NCBI GenBank assembly: GCA_036514635.1
Contig: DATBWU010000332.1
Span: 1 to 20,677 of the forward strand
From: DASSFZ01 sp036514635
GTDB lineage: Bacteria; Chloroflexota; Anaerolineae; Fen-1058
Direction of reading: 5' to 3'
Length of the DNA stretch: 20,677 nucleotides
Below, piece after piece: positions 14,459 to 20,677 of the stretch. How positions within the stretch are numbered: the stretch's first letter is position 1; the number at the start of each line of letters is the position of its first letter. The notes under the pieces are model-generated. The model saw only the letters and a list, made by a program, of their open reading frames with translations, made no database searches and had not been told where the DNA came from. The translations under genes and the position numbers were made by a program.

Positions 14459-17169
14459 TAGCCCGCCTGCCTTGATCCGGTAATGAGTGACACGATCATG
14501 CCGGCAATGAGGATCAGCGCGAACGCGAGTTGAGACACGTACACCGACTCGGTGCGCACCACTCGATCCAGGCCCGAGTCTCCGGCATCCAAATCCGGAT
14601 CCAGCGCGCGTTGATAGGCCAGGCCGCCTACCATTCCCGCCACCGCTCCACGCACCTGGCCCGATTGCACATACGGCTGGGCCTGCGGCAGTGCGCCCGC
14701 GCTGATCCCGGCGACGATCGGCGTGTGCAGCCCCGCCGCGCTCACCTGCTCTATCCACAAGCGCACGCTGTCCGGTGATCCACTCAACACGACGAGGAGA
14801 TCGGCAGGGTTGTCAAGGAGCGCACGCTGCGCGCCGATGGCCTGGCCGGGATAATAGATCGGGGCGGCCAAGACGACGTCGAGGGCCACTTCCTCCGGCA
14901 ACCGGCTCAACACGGTGTCGGCGAGTGCCAGTCCGGTCGGGTTCAAGCTGACCAGCGTCGCGCGCGCGCCGCGCTGCGCGAGGTGCGACAGGAAGGCTTC
15001 GGCGATCGGCCTCATTTCGAGTGCCTGGAACGCATCGTAATCGAAGACCATCAGCACGTGCTGCCCTTCGCTCAACGCAGCCACCTGATCGGCAGCCGGT
15101 TTATACAACCCGGCATCGACCTCGCCGAGTTGAATGAAGCTCGAGGCAAAGCCGAGGGAGTTCGGCAAAACCGCCACCACGAGGAGAAGCAGAGCAATCA
15201 GAACCCGAACGACGACATCCCCCACACGCGAGCCGGCGACCTGGCGCGGCTTGATGACGGTGGGAGCCAGCGCGCCGCGCGCCAGCAGTTCGCCGAAGAC
15301 GCCGGCGCGCGCCAGATCAGCCGCCGGGATTCCCACGTTCCGAGAGGCGGGCGCGCCCTGCGCCCGGCCCATCACTTCGGCGGCAGGCAAGACACTCGCC
15401 AGGCCGGCCAAAATGCCCTCGGTTTCGACAAACGCTTCGTGCGGAGCAGCAACCGCCTCACCGGGCACCTCAGGCGGTTTCAATGCCTGGAGCCAGGACG
15501 GGATGGTGGCCGCCTCCAGCCCTGTAGTCGCTTCCGGCGTCAATGTCCGGCCCGATTCATCGGCGAACGCAGGCGTTGGCTGGCCGGGCTGCTGGCCACG
15601 CAGCCATTCGGGGAACTCGCCTGGCACAGCGGCAGGCGCTTCGCCAAAGGGAGTCTCTTCAGGGTGAGGAGCCGCCGCGGCCGCGGGCAGCGGGCCGAGG
15701 TCGCGCAGCCAGGCGGGCACTTCGACCGGCTCAGCCGGTGCTTCAGGCGCGGCGGCTGGCGGCGCGGGCCGAGCGGCCTCGCTGAGCCAGTCCGGCACTT
15801 CGGCCTGCTCCTCAGTCTCCGCCCTTTCACCGACAAAGGCCGACACCGGAGTCGCCGGCGACGGTGCGGGCGCTTCGGGAGTTGGCTCGGCGATGCGAAA
15901 GTCTCTGAGCCAGCCGGGCACTTCTTCCGCGGGGGTCTGGGTTGCCGGGGCCGGCGGCTCGCCGCCGACTGCCGGAGCCACCCCCATCAGCCATTCAGGC
16001 GCCTCCGCTTGCTCAGGCGGGGCTTCGGGAGCGCCGGACAATCGGCTGAGCCAATCGGGCGCTTCGGCTTCGGGGTGCTCCGCAGGGGGTGCCTCGGGCT
16101 GCTCGCGCGCACCAATGAGCCAGTCGGGCACTTGTTCCGCCGGCTCCGCCGCGGGTTCCGGCTGTGAGGGGCCGCGAAGTCCCATTAGCCAATCCGGGAC
16201 CTCTTCGGCGGGGGCCGGTTGCGCCGCAGGCGCTTCGGCGGCAGGCGGTTCTTCGACCGCCATCAACCAGTCGGGCGTCTCGCCCGCAGGTTCCGATGTC
16301 TCAAGCGGCTCACGGCGCAGGTTCGCCAGCCAGTCCGGTTCTTCTTCCGCGACAGGCGCAGCCGGTGGGGGCATCGATGGCGGCGGTGGCGGTGCCGGAG
16401 CAGGTGCTTCAGGCTCGGCGCTCATGCCTTTGAGCCAATTGGGCAACTCTTCTTCCGATGCCGCACCCGATGAGGCAGGCGGTGTCGTATCGAAAGTCGT
16501 CAACCAATCGGGGGCCTGTTCCTCTTCAGTCTGTGATGCGCTCGGCGCGGCGGGCGCAGGCCGCAGTTGTGCCATCCAGTCCGGCAATCCTTCTTCCTCC
16601 GGTTGAGGCTCAGGCTCGGACGGCTGGACGGATTCAGGCTCGGAGGGTTGCGCCGACGCCGGCTCGGCCAGGCGCTGGAACCAATCAGGCACTTCTCCCT
16701 CAGCCGGTTTCATCCAGTCGGGTATTTCCTGGGATGAGGAGGGCTGAGGCGCAGGCGGCTCGACAGTGGGTCGCTTCTCGGAAGGCTTCGGTGCAGCAGC
16801 GCGCAGCCGCACCAGCCAGTTCGGCTCGTCGGCTTCTGGCTCGGGTTGGGCAACCGATTCGGGTGGAGTGTCAGGCTCCTCCGGTGCGGGTTCTTCGGCA
16901 GGTTTAGTCGGCAGCGACAACGGCTTCTTGATCGGGGCCGCGCTCGACGCAGTCGCAGGCGAAGCACCTGCCGGGGCCGCAGGCTGTCCCGTCGGGCCTA
17001 GCGGCACGAGCCGCGCTTTGCAATTGTCGCAGTACATATTGTCGGCCGGGTTCATGTGGCTGCACATCGGGCAGATGATTCCGGTCTTCGATGGCAGCTT
17101 GTGACCGCACTCATTGCAGAAGCGCGAGCCGTCTCGATTGGCCGTGCCGCAACTCGGACAGTAATTCAT
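14458..17169 (-). CDS. Double zinc-ribbon membrane protein with 17-copy PDWL motif array
   Basis: The 903-residue protein starts with two CxxC...CxxC zinc ribbons: C4/C7/C18/C21 and C33/C36/C47/C50. Residues 60-570 form a long Pro/Glu/Ala-rich, presumably disordered region in which a short motif, consensus (V/A/I/L)P(D/N/E)WL, recurs 17 times. The tryptophans are at 118, 152, 163, 198, 222, 245, 280, 301, 327, 350, 373, 393, 420, 461, 487, 522 and 559. A transmembrane helix (about 651-672) is followed by a domain of about 200 residues with alternating strands and helices (HVLMVFDYDAF, ATLVSLN, LDVVLAAPIY, LLVVLSGSPDS), and a second helix (877-897). With the cysteine-rich end in the cytoplasm, the 200-residue domain would be outside. 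No known family explains the whole chain. A scaffold role for the array is inference. Confidence 0.88.
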   Translation of the reverse strand: MNYCPSCGTANRDGSRFCNECGHKLPSKTGIICPMCSHMNPADNMYCDNCKARLVPLGPTGQPAAPAGASPATASSAAPIKKPLSLPTKPAEEPAPEEPDTPPESVAQPEPEADEPNWLVRLRAAAPKPSEKRPTVEPPAPQPSSSQEIPDWMKPAEGEVPDWFQRLAEPASAQPSEPESVQPSEPEPQPEEEGLPDWMAQLRPAPAAPSASQTEEEQAPDWLTTFDTTPPASSGAASEEELPNWLKGMSAEPEAPAPAPPPPPSMPPPAAPVAEEEPDWLANLRREPLETSEPAGETPDWLMAVEEPPAAEAPAAQPAPAEEVPDWLMGLRGPSQPEPAAEPAEQVPDWLIGAREQPEAPPAEHPEAEAPDWLSRLSGAPEAPPEQAEAPEWLMGVAPAVGGEPPAPATQTPAEEVPGWLRDFRIAEPTPEAPAPSPATPVSAFVGERAETEEQAEVPDWLSEAARPAPPAAAPEAPAEPVEVPAWLRDLGPLPAAAAAPHPEETPFGEAPAAVPGEFPEWLRGQQPGQPTPAFADESGRTLTPEATTGLEAATIPSWLQALKPPEVPGEAVAAPHEAFVETEGILAGLASVLPAAEVMGRAQGAPASRNVGIPAADLARAGVFGELLARGALAPTVIKPRQVAGSRVGDVVVRVLIALLLLVVAVLPNSLGFASSFIQLGEVDAGLYKPAADQVAALSEGQHVLMVFDYDAFQALEMRPIAEAFLSHLAQRGARATLVSLNPTGLALADTVLSRLPEEVALDVVLAAPIYYPGQAIGAQRALLDNPADLLVVLSGSPDSVRLWIEQVSAAGLHTPIVAGISAGALPQAQPYVQSGQVRGAVAGMVGGLAYQRALDPDLDAGDSGLDRVVRTESVYVSQLAFALILIAGMIVSLITGSRQAG
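15490..16824 (-). repeat. Protein-level repeat array: 17 PDWL-type short linear motifs
   Basis: The motif (hydrophobic)-P-(D/N/E/G/A/S)-W-(L/M/F), often followed by a hydrophobic residue and Arg three to five positions later, recurs at spacings of about 11 to 41 residues. Twelve of the 17 copies have Pro-Asp/Glu before Trp-Leu. The DNA between copies is diverse, so this is not a simple tandem DNA duplication. The tryptophan is invariant within an otherwise low-complexity chain, which suggests selection for binding. Confidence 0.9.
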
Positions 17170-17171
17170 CG

Positions 17172-17801
17172 CTAATCGCCCTGAGGCTTATCGGCGCCAA
17201 CGAGCAAGCGCAATCCGACGGCGATGCCGCCCAACGCCACGCCGAGCAGCACGCCGCGCAGGCTACCCGTGGTGATGGGATCGATCAGCCACTCGCGGAT
17301 CGGCCGGAGGATGTTGCCGAACAAGGCCACCGGTTGTGTCACCGCGACGACGGCCGCCGACAACACAAACAGGATCATCCCCACTGTCCGGCGCACGCGC
17401 AGCGCGCGAAAGCCGGCCACGGCGATCAGGATCGCCAGCAACATGCCCAGCGCCGACTGCGTAGGCAAAATGATCGTGGTGAAGAGTCGATTCAAGCCCG
17501 CGTCCGGCGGCTGCTGGTCGATGACCATGCTCCCAATCCAGTAGCCGAGAGCGATTCCGGCACTGGCGATCAAGGTCAGGCTGTACACGACGTTTTCCCG
17601 CCGGGCGATGCGCCGGAAGTGAACGCCGATCAGATTGATGAAACCCAGCACCAGCGCGATAGCCGCGAGCAGCACTGCCCAGTCGACCAGCAAAGCGCGC
17701 ACGGGCGTCAGCGGTACATTGAGGATCGGCAGGAAACTGAGCAACACCAGCCAGCCGATACTGATCGTGAGCGCGACGGGAAGAATGCGCCTGAAGAGCA
17801 T
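17172..17801 (-). CDS. Six-helix integral membrane protein of unknown function
   Basis: The 209-residue product is strongly hydrophobic with about six predicted membrane helices (near 5-27, 36-60, 73-95, 107-130, 137-160 and 184-203). Loops are short and enriched in Arg (HFRRIARRE, RALRVRRT), which by the positive-inside rule marks cytoplasmic loops. No transporter, protease or enzyme motif is visible. It sits between the DUF6754-like gene (6-nt gap) and the zinc-ribbon gene (2-nt gap), so it is likely a subunit or partner of the same membrane assembly. I do not recognise the family. Confidence 0.85.
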   Translation of the reverse strand: MLFRRILPVALTISIGWLVLLSFLPILNVPLTPVRALLVDWAVLLAAIALVLGFINLIGVHFRRIARRENVVYSLTLIASAGIALGYWIGSMVIDQQPPDAGLNRLFTTIILPTQSALGMLLAILIAVAGFRALRVRRTVGMILFVLSAAVVAVTQPVALFGNILRPIREWLIDPITTGSLRGVLLGVALGGIAVGLRLLVGADKPQGD

Positions 17802-17807
17802 TTCGGA

Positions 17808-18563
17808 TCACCCAGGGAAGAACGTGCGCAACACGGCGGCGACAATGATCACAAAGATCAGGAAATAACGAACCATGTCCTGCGCCTGAAGGCGGCCCAG
17901 TTGGTCGGGCCGCCGCTCGAGATACGCCGGCGCAGCGAAGATTTCCTCACCGATCAATACATGATTGGCGGAGGGATACAGTAAGGCCAGCGCGCGGGCA
18001 TCGGTCGAGCCGGCGACTTGTGCCAGTCCCTGCCGCACACCCGCTTCGATTATCAGGCCGACTTCCGGGCCAAACGATCCGATCATCACGTTGGATACCG
18101 GCTGCGAGTGTCTTAGGAAGTCCATCGTGCCGACGGCGTACTGCAGCGGGGCCATGCCCAGCGTCTGCACAGCCAGCGGATCGTAGCCGCTGATGTCGCC
18201 GCGCCGCGTATAGGGGTGGCGCAGCATGTCTTGCGCCAGGATCAAGGCGGTGCCATCGGCGACACTGACGACAGGCGACGCGCCGGTGTCGGCGGCTTCC
18301 TGCGCCAGGCTGTCGACGATCGACGCGCCGGCCAGCGTGACGAGCGTGTCTTCAGCGCCGATGCCGCCGGTACCGATCGAAATGTGCGCCGGGTGGCCGA
18401 CCTCGATGCTGCGCCCCAGTTGTCCGCGCAGGGCGTCAAACGCGGACAGGTGGCGCAATTGCGGTATGCGCCAGCGCCGCATCACCACGCCGAAAACCAG
18501 CATGAGGAGCGGCAGCGCCAATACGGCAACAAACAGTCCGACCTGTAGAACTCGATCTGCCAT
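17808..18563 (-). CDS. DUF6754-like membrane protein
   Basis: The ATG at 18563 gives 251 residues and overlaps the previous stop by one base (TGATG); a TTG one codon earlier is less likely. There is an N-terminal helix (about 3-28), a 200-residue alpha/beta domain, and a C-terminal helix (about 229-249). Motifs I associate with DUF6754 are HISIGTGGIGAEDT near the start of the domain, MIGSFGPEVGLIIEAG, and HVLIGEEIFAAPAYL followed by LGRLQAQD. The biochemical role of this family is not known to me. The two-helix plus 200-residue domain layout parallels the C-terminal third of the zinc-ribbon protein encoded two genes downstream. The family name is from memory of these motifs and is fairly but not fully certain. 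Confidence 0.82.
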   Translation of the reverse strand: MADRVLQVGLFVAVLALPLLMLVFGVVMRRWRIPQLRHLSAFDALRGQLGRSIEVGHPAHISIGTGGIGAEDTLVTLAGASIVDSLAQEAADTGASPVVSVADGTALILAQDMLRHPYTRRGDISGYDPLAVQTLGMAPLQYAVGTMDFLRHSQPVSNVMIGSFGPEVGLIIEAGVRQGLAQVAGSTDARALALLYPSANHVLIGEEIFAAPAYLERRPDQLGRLQAQDMVRYFLIFVIIVAAVLRTFFPG

Positions 18564-18844
18564 CAATCGATCTCTCGGTGTTGGTCGGGTAGTGAGAACC
18601 TATCGGCTAATCTGTCCCAGGTTTCGGGCGATTCGAGAAGAGCGGCCAATCGATCGATACGGGCCGGGGAGGAGAAGGCGATCAGAATCGGCGCGAAGAG
18701 GTGAAGCGCCTGTGCCCCCAGGAACCTGAACGGGCGGAAGACCTCAACGGCGAGCGGCAGCAGGCCGCCCACCCCCCACCGCTGGAAGCGCTCTGCCCAC
18801 TCACCCACCAGTTCTTCACCCTCATCAGCGCTCTTGCTGATCAT
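18563..18844 (-). CDS. Small protein of unknown function, first gene of the operon
   Basis: From the ATG at 18844 the product is 93 residues: an acidic start (MISKSADEGEELVGEW), a moderately hydrophobic middle (about 28-58, with GGLLPLAVEVF and LHLFAPILIAF) and an acidic/basic helical tail. An upstream in-frame ATG at 18907 would add 21 residues but would place the candidate -10 box inside the coding region. Its stop overlaps the DUF6754-like start (TGATG), which supports translation and coupling. No family is recognised. It could be a peripheral membrane or regulatory subunit. Coding potential rests mainly on this coupling and on its position. Confidence 0.65.
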   Translation of the reverse strand: MISKSADEGEELVGEWAERFQRWGVGGLLPLAVEVFRPFRFLGAQALHLFAPILIAFSSPARIDRLAALLESPETWDRLADRFSLPDQHREID

Positions 18845-18854
18845 AAGTGCGGCT

Positions 18855-18883
18855 AGTATAGCACGCTCATAGGGGCGCTGCAA
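18855..18883 (-). promoter_or_regulatory. Candidate promoter of the seven-gene operon (extended -10)
   Basis: On the minus strand TTGCAG (18883-18878) and TATACT (18860-18855) are separated by exactly 17 nt. The -10 is preceded by TGC, an extended -10 element. Only 10 nt separate the -10 from the ATG at 18844, so the transcript would be leaderless or nearly so. It lies just past the terminator of the preceding gene, where an operon promoter is expected. Confidence 0.5.
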
Positions 18884-18918
18884 GTAAGCAGTTGGTATGG
18901 CGTGCATCCGACAAATAA

Positions 18919-18951
18919 ATCCTCCCGCAGGTCTTCAGCCTGCGGGAGGAT
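18919..18951 (-). terminator. Terminator hairpin after the alpha-2-macroglobulin gene
   Basis: A perfect 13-bp GC-rich stem (arms 18919-18931 and 18939-18951, core CCTCCCGCAGG) with a 7-nt loop lies 47 nt past the stop codon at 18999. On the minus strand it is followed by TTATTTG, a modest U-rich tail. The symmetric design could also be a dispersed palindromic repeat used as a terminator. Confidence 0.65.
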
Positions 18952-18954
18952 CGT

Positions 18955-18989
18955 CATCCGTTCTCATCCGCTTGTCCGATTCACATCCG
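18955..18989. repeat. CGGATG short repeat run
   Basis: CATCCG (CGGATG on the minus strand) occurs at 18955-18960, 18965-18970 and 18984-18989, with a related TCCGATT between, and again at 18905-18910 beyond the hairpin. It lies between the alpha-2-macroglobulin stop codon and its terminator. Similar reiterated CGGAT intergenic runs occur in other genomes as far as I recall. Confidence 0.45.
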
Positions 18990-18998
18990 TTGACAGCC

Positions 18999-20677
18999 TC
19001 ACTTCTCAATCACAAACGCCAGCCCATCGCCTCGGCCGAACACCTCCGGGAAGTACATCTCCTCTGCGTGCGACGGAATAACCTGGTACGTGCCGCTCAA
19101 CCCGGCGCGGATCTGATACGTGTACTCGTACGTGCCCGCCGGTAGATACGATGCGAACAGCACCGTCTTCTCGTCGCGCAGCTCGGTGTGAGTGAACCAC
19201 CACCAGCCCCAGCCCTCGTACGGCGAGTACGGTGACGTTTGACTCAAGTTCGGCGCTTCGTTGACCTGGCTGGTCGTCTTGAGCGACGTGTCGATCGCTT
19301 CCGTGCCCGCAGGCAACGGGTCTTCGACCTTCACGTAGTACAGGTCGGTCGGCGCGACGATCGTCAGCTTCACCTGCAGCACATCGCCGACCTTCGCGCT
19401 CGTCACCGGCGTGCACGGGATCGGTTCTTCGCCTTCCTCGCGCGGCTCGAAGCACTTATCGTTCGCGTTGAAGTATTGCCGCGACACGCTGATGCCGCGC
19501 GATAGCGACTTCACATCCTCGACGGGGAAGAACGTCTCCAGGTGCGCCGTGTAGTACAGGCGGCCCGCGCCCGATTGTCCCTCGGCGGCCTGCATCTCGA
19601 TCGTCAGCGCGTTGGCCTGATCGAGCAGCAGGTCTTGGATCTTCCTCTGCAACACGACCGGATTACCCAGCGTATCCTGGTTGCCGGCGCCGTTGCCCCA
19701 CTCCACGTCGTTGAGCCTGGCGGCCCACGCGTAATCGGCTTTGAGTTCACCAGTCACCTTCATCCAATCGGTCAGCCCGATCAGCGCCCAGGCCGTCTCT
19801 TGCGTCGATTCCCAGCGACCGGCGGTGCGCGCGACCATCAGCCAGCGCACGACGTTGGGCGCGAGTTGGTTCTGCGGATCGAGGCGCGCGTACGCGTCGA
19901 GGATGATCGCCGTCGAGCGCGTGTCGGTGTTCCAGTTCCAGTAATCGGGTTGGTCCTCTTCCCAGTGTGCGCCGGTCGCGCTGAGCTTGGCCGCGTTGTT
20001 GAGATCGCTCAACAGCGTGTCGATGCGCGAGGCGCTGTTCGACGCCGAATCGAGATTCAGCGCCAGCGCGAGATAGGCCCTGGCGTAATTGCTCAACAGG
20101 CCGCGCTTGGTGTCATACAGCGACACCGCCGCGTCGGTCTGCGGCCGGCCGGCCTCGGCCAGCACGTACAGCAGGAACGCCTGCCGGTTCGCAAGGGTGG
20201 TCTGGTTGATCCGCGTCGTCGCCGTCAACTGGCCGCGCAGGTAATTCGCCCCACGGTTCAGCGCATTCTCGTCGACCGAGAAACCCGACTGCTTCGCCTT
20301 CACCAGGCCGAACACGACATACGCGCTCGTCGTCGGATTCGACGACTCGTTGACCCACCAGCCCCAGCCGCCGTCGGTGTTCTGCTGGTTGTACAGCCGC
20401 TGCAAGCCGATGCTGACGAGCTCTTTCAACTTCGCCTCCATCTCCGGCTTCACCAGATCGAGCTCCTTCAAGGCGCGATACGTCAACACGTTCGGCAGGA
20501 AGCGGCTGACCGTCTGCTCGGTGCACTCGTACGGGTAGTGCTCCAGATACTTCAAGCCTTCCACCGACGCCGAGGCCAGCGACGGATCGATCTGCACCGT
20601 GAGATCGCCTTGAGAGGTATCCAGGCGCTTGGGCAGCGCGACGATCTCCGTCACCGCCTCGGGCGCGTCGGTGTTCG
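18999..20677 (-). CDS. Bacterial alpha-2-macroglobulin, C-terminal part (start outside window)
   Basis: The frame is open through the window edge, so only the last 558 residues are seen; full-length relatives are usually well over 1,500 residues. The fragment begins near the end of the MG domain before the thioester domain. HYPYECTEQTVSRFLPN contains the CTEQ thioester (codons at 20525-20514), in which Cys and Gln form the reactive bond that traps proteases. An alpha-helical toroid follows (for example NTDGGWGWWVNESSNPTTSAYVV is split by family-typical Gly/Trp turns), then a C-terminal beta-sandwich ending EMYFPEVFGRGDG. Two cysteines 14 residues apart (KCFEP ... PIPCTPV) may form a disulfide, which fits an extracytoplasmic location. 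The nearest downstream gene starts after a terminator, so it is a separate unit. The signal peptide and anchor are not in view. Confidence 0.93.
   Translation of the reverse strand, partial: NTDAPEAVTEIVALPKRLDTSQGDLTVQIDPSLASASVEGLKYLEHYPYECTEQTVSRFLPNVLTYRALKELDLVKPEMEAKLKELVSIGLQRLYNQQNTDGGWGWWVNESSNPTTSAYVVFGLVKAKQSGFSVDENALNRGANYLRGQLTATTRINQTTLANRQAFLLYVLAEAGRPQTDAAVSLYDTKRGLLSNYARAYLALALNLDSASNSASRIDTLLSDLNNAAKLSATGAHWEEDQPDYWNWNTDTRSTAIILDAYARLDPQNQLAPNVVRWLMVARTAGRWESTQETAWALIGLTDWMKVTGELKADYAWAARLNDVEWGNGAGNQDTLGNPVVLQRKIQDLLLDQANALTIEMQAAEGQSGAGRLYYTAHLETFFPVEDVKSLSRGISVSRQYFNANDKCFEPREEGEEPIPCTPVTSAKVGDVLQVKLTIVAPTDLYYVKVEDPLPAGTEAIDTSLKTTSQVNEAPNLSQTSPYSPYEGWGWWWFTHTELRDEKTVLFASYLPAGTYEYTYQIRAGLSGTYQVIPSHAEEMYFPEVFGRGDGLAFVIEK

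Larger units (their letters stand above)
10930..18844 (-). other. Seven-gene operon: 93-aa protein, DUF6754-like, membrane, zinc-ribbon/PDWL, membrane, GlmL-like ATPase, barrel/KOW-like
   Basis: Seven genes share the minus strand with junctions of -1 (TGATG), +6, +2, -1 (TAATG), 0 (TGAATG) and +4 nt. A candidate promoter lies directly before the first gene and a structured 181-bp gap follows the last. Four products have membrane helices and two are soluble. Such spacing implies a single transcript with translational coupling and suggests a shared complex. No cobalamin mutase subunit, substrate transporter signature or nucleic-acid enzyme is present, so the role is open. Confidence 0.8.

Noticed and set aside
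14459..14758. N-terminal extension of the membrane protein that ends at 13787
   Set aside because: The extra 100 residues are Arg/Gly-rich and overlap the conserved end of the zinc-ribbon gene in another frame. The TAATG junction at 14458 marks the real start.
14983..16167. 394-residue plus-strand open frame opposite the PDWL region
   Set aside because: It is a shadow of the Pro/Glu-rich repeat region, giving Arg/Gly-rich nonsense.

Overview
The window is GC-rich bacterial DNA. All twelve genes I accept lie on the minus strand, so transcription runs from high to low coordinates. The gene content points to Chloroflexota, probably Anaerolineae or a related class: a DUF6754-like membrane protein next to a glutamate-mutase-L-like ATPase, a very large soluble multi-GAF histidine kinase, a Thr/Pro-rich surface protein with an LPxTG-like tail, and a bacterial alpha-2-macroglobulin. 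This assignment is an inference from gene families. There is no rRNA or marker gene to confirm it. I saw no tRNA, CRISPR array, transposase or phage gene.

Layout in transcription order. (1) 20677-18999: C-terminal part of a bacterial alpha-2-macroglobulin whose start lies outside the window, followed by a hairpin terminator. (2) 18844-10930: a tightly packed seven-gene run. It encodes a 93-aa protein, a DUF6754-like membrane protein, a six-helix membrane protein, a double-zinc-ribbon membrane protein carrying 17 copies of a 'PDWL' motif, another polytopic membrane protein, a GlmL/MutL-type ASKHA ATPase, and a protein with a possible barrel-sandwich fold and a KOW-like motif. Adjacent genes are separated by only -1 to +6 nt. 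(3) 10748-10119: a Thr/Pro-rich protein with two potential membrane anchors and a VPNTG sorting-like signal, with its own strong ribosome binding site and terminator. (4) 9945-8590: an unusual one-component regulator, an N-terminal P-loop ATPase fused to a C-terminal OmpR/PhoB-type winged helix. (5) 8299-6: a signalling block. A 2135-residue kinase (degenerate receiver, PAS, nine GAF modules, PAS, HisKA, HATPase) overlaps by 4 nt a receiver-first hybrid kinase, and a PspA/IM30 membrane-stress protein follows 102 nt later.

Working model (inference). The seven-gene run may encode a membrane-associated complex in which the zinc-ribbon protein acts as a cytosolic scaffold through its repeated PDWL motif and the GlmL-like protein supplies ATP-driven remodelling. 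No glutamate mutase subunit is encoded in the window. I consider this the best candidate for an undescribed system here. The signalling block may sense cytoplasmic small molecules or redox/stress signals and feed a membrane-stress response.

The gene-free gaps are all shorter than 300 nt, but several are highly structured. They hold a composite palindrome flanked by 30-bp exact direct repeats (10766-10928), two imperfect inverted repeats built from short reiterated units (8390-8453 and 9975-10043), a run of CGGATG-type repeats (18955-18989), two terminator-like hairpins and two candidate promoters.
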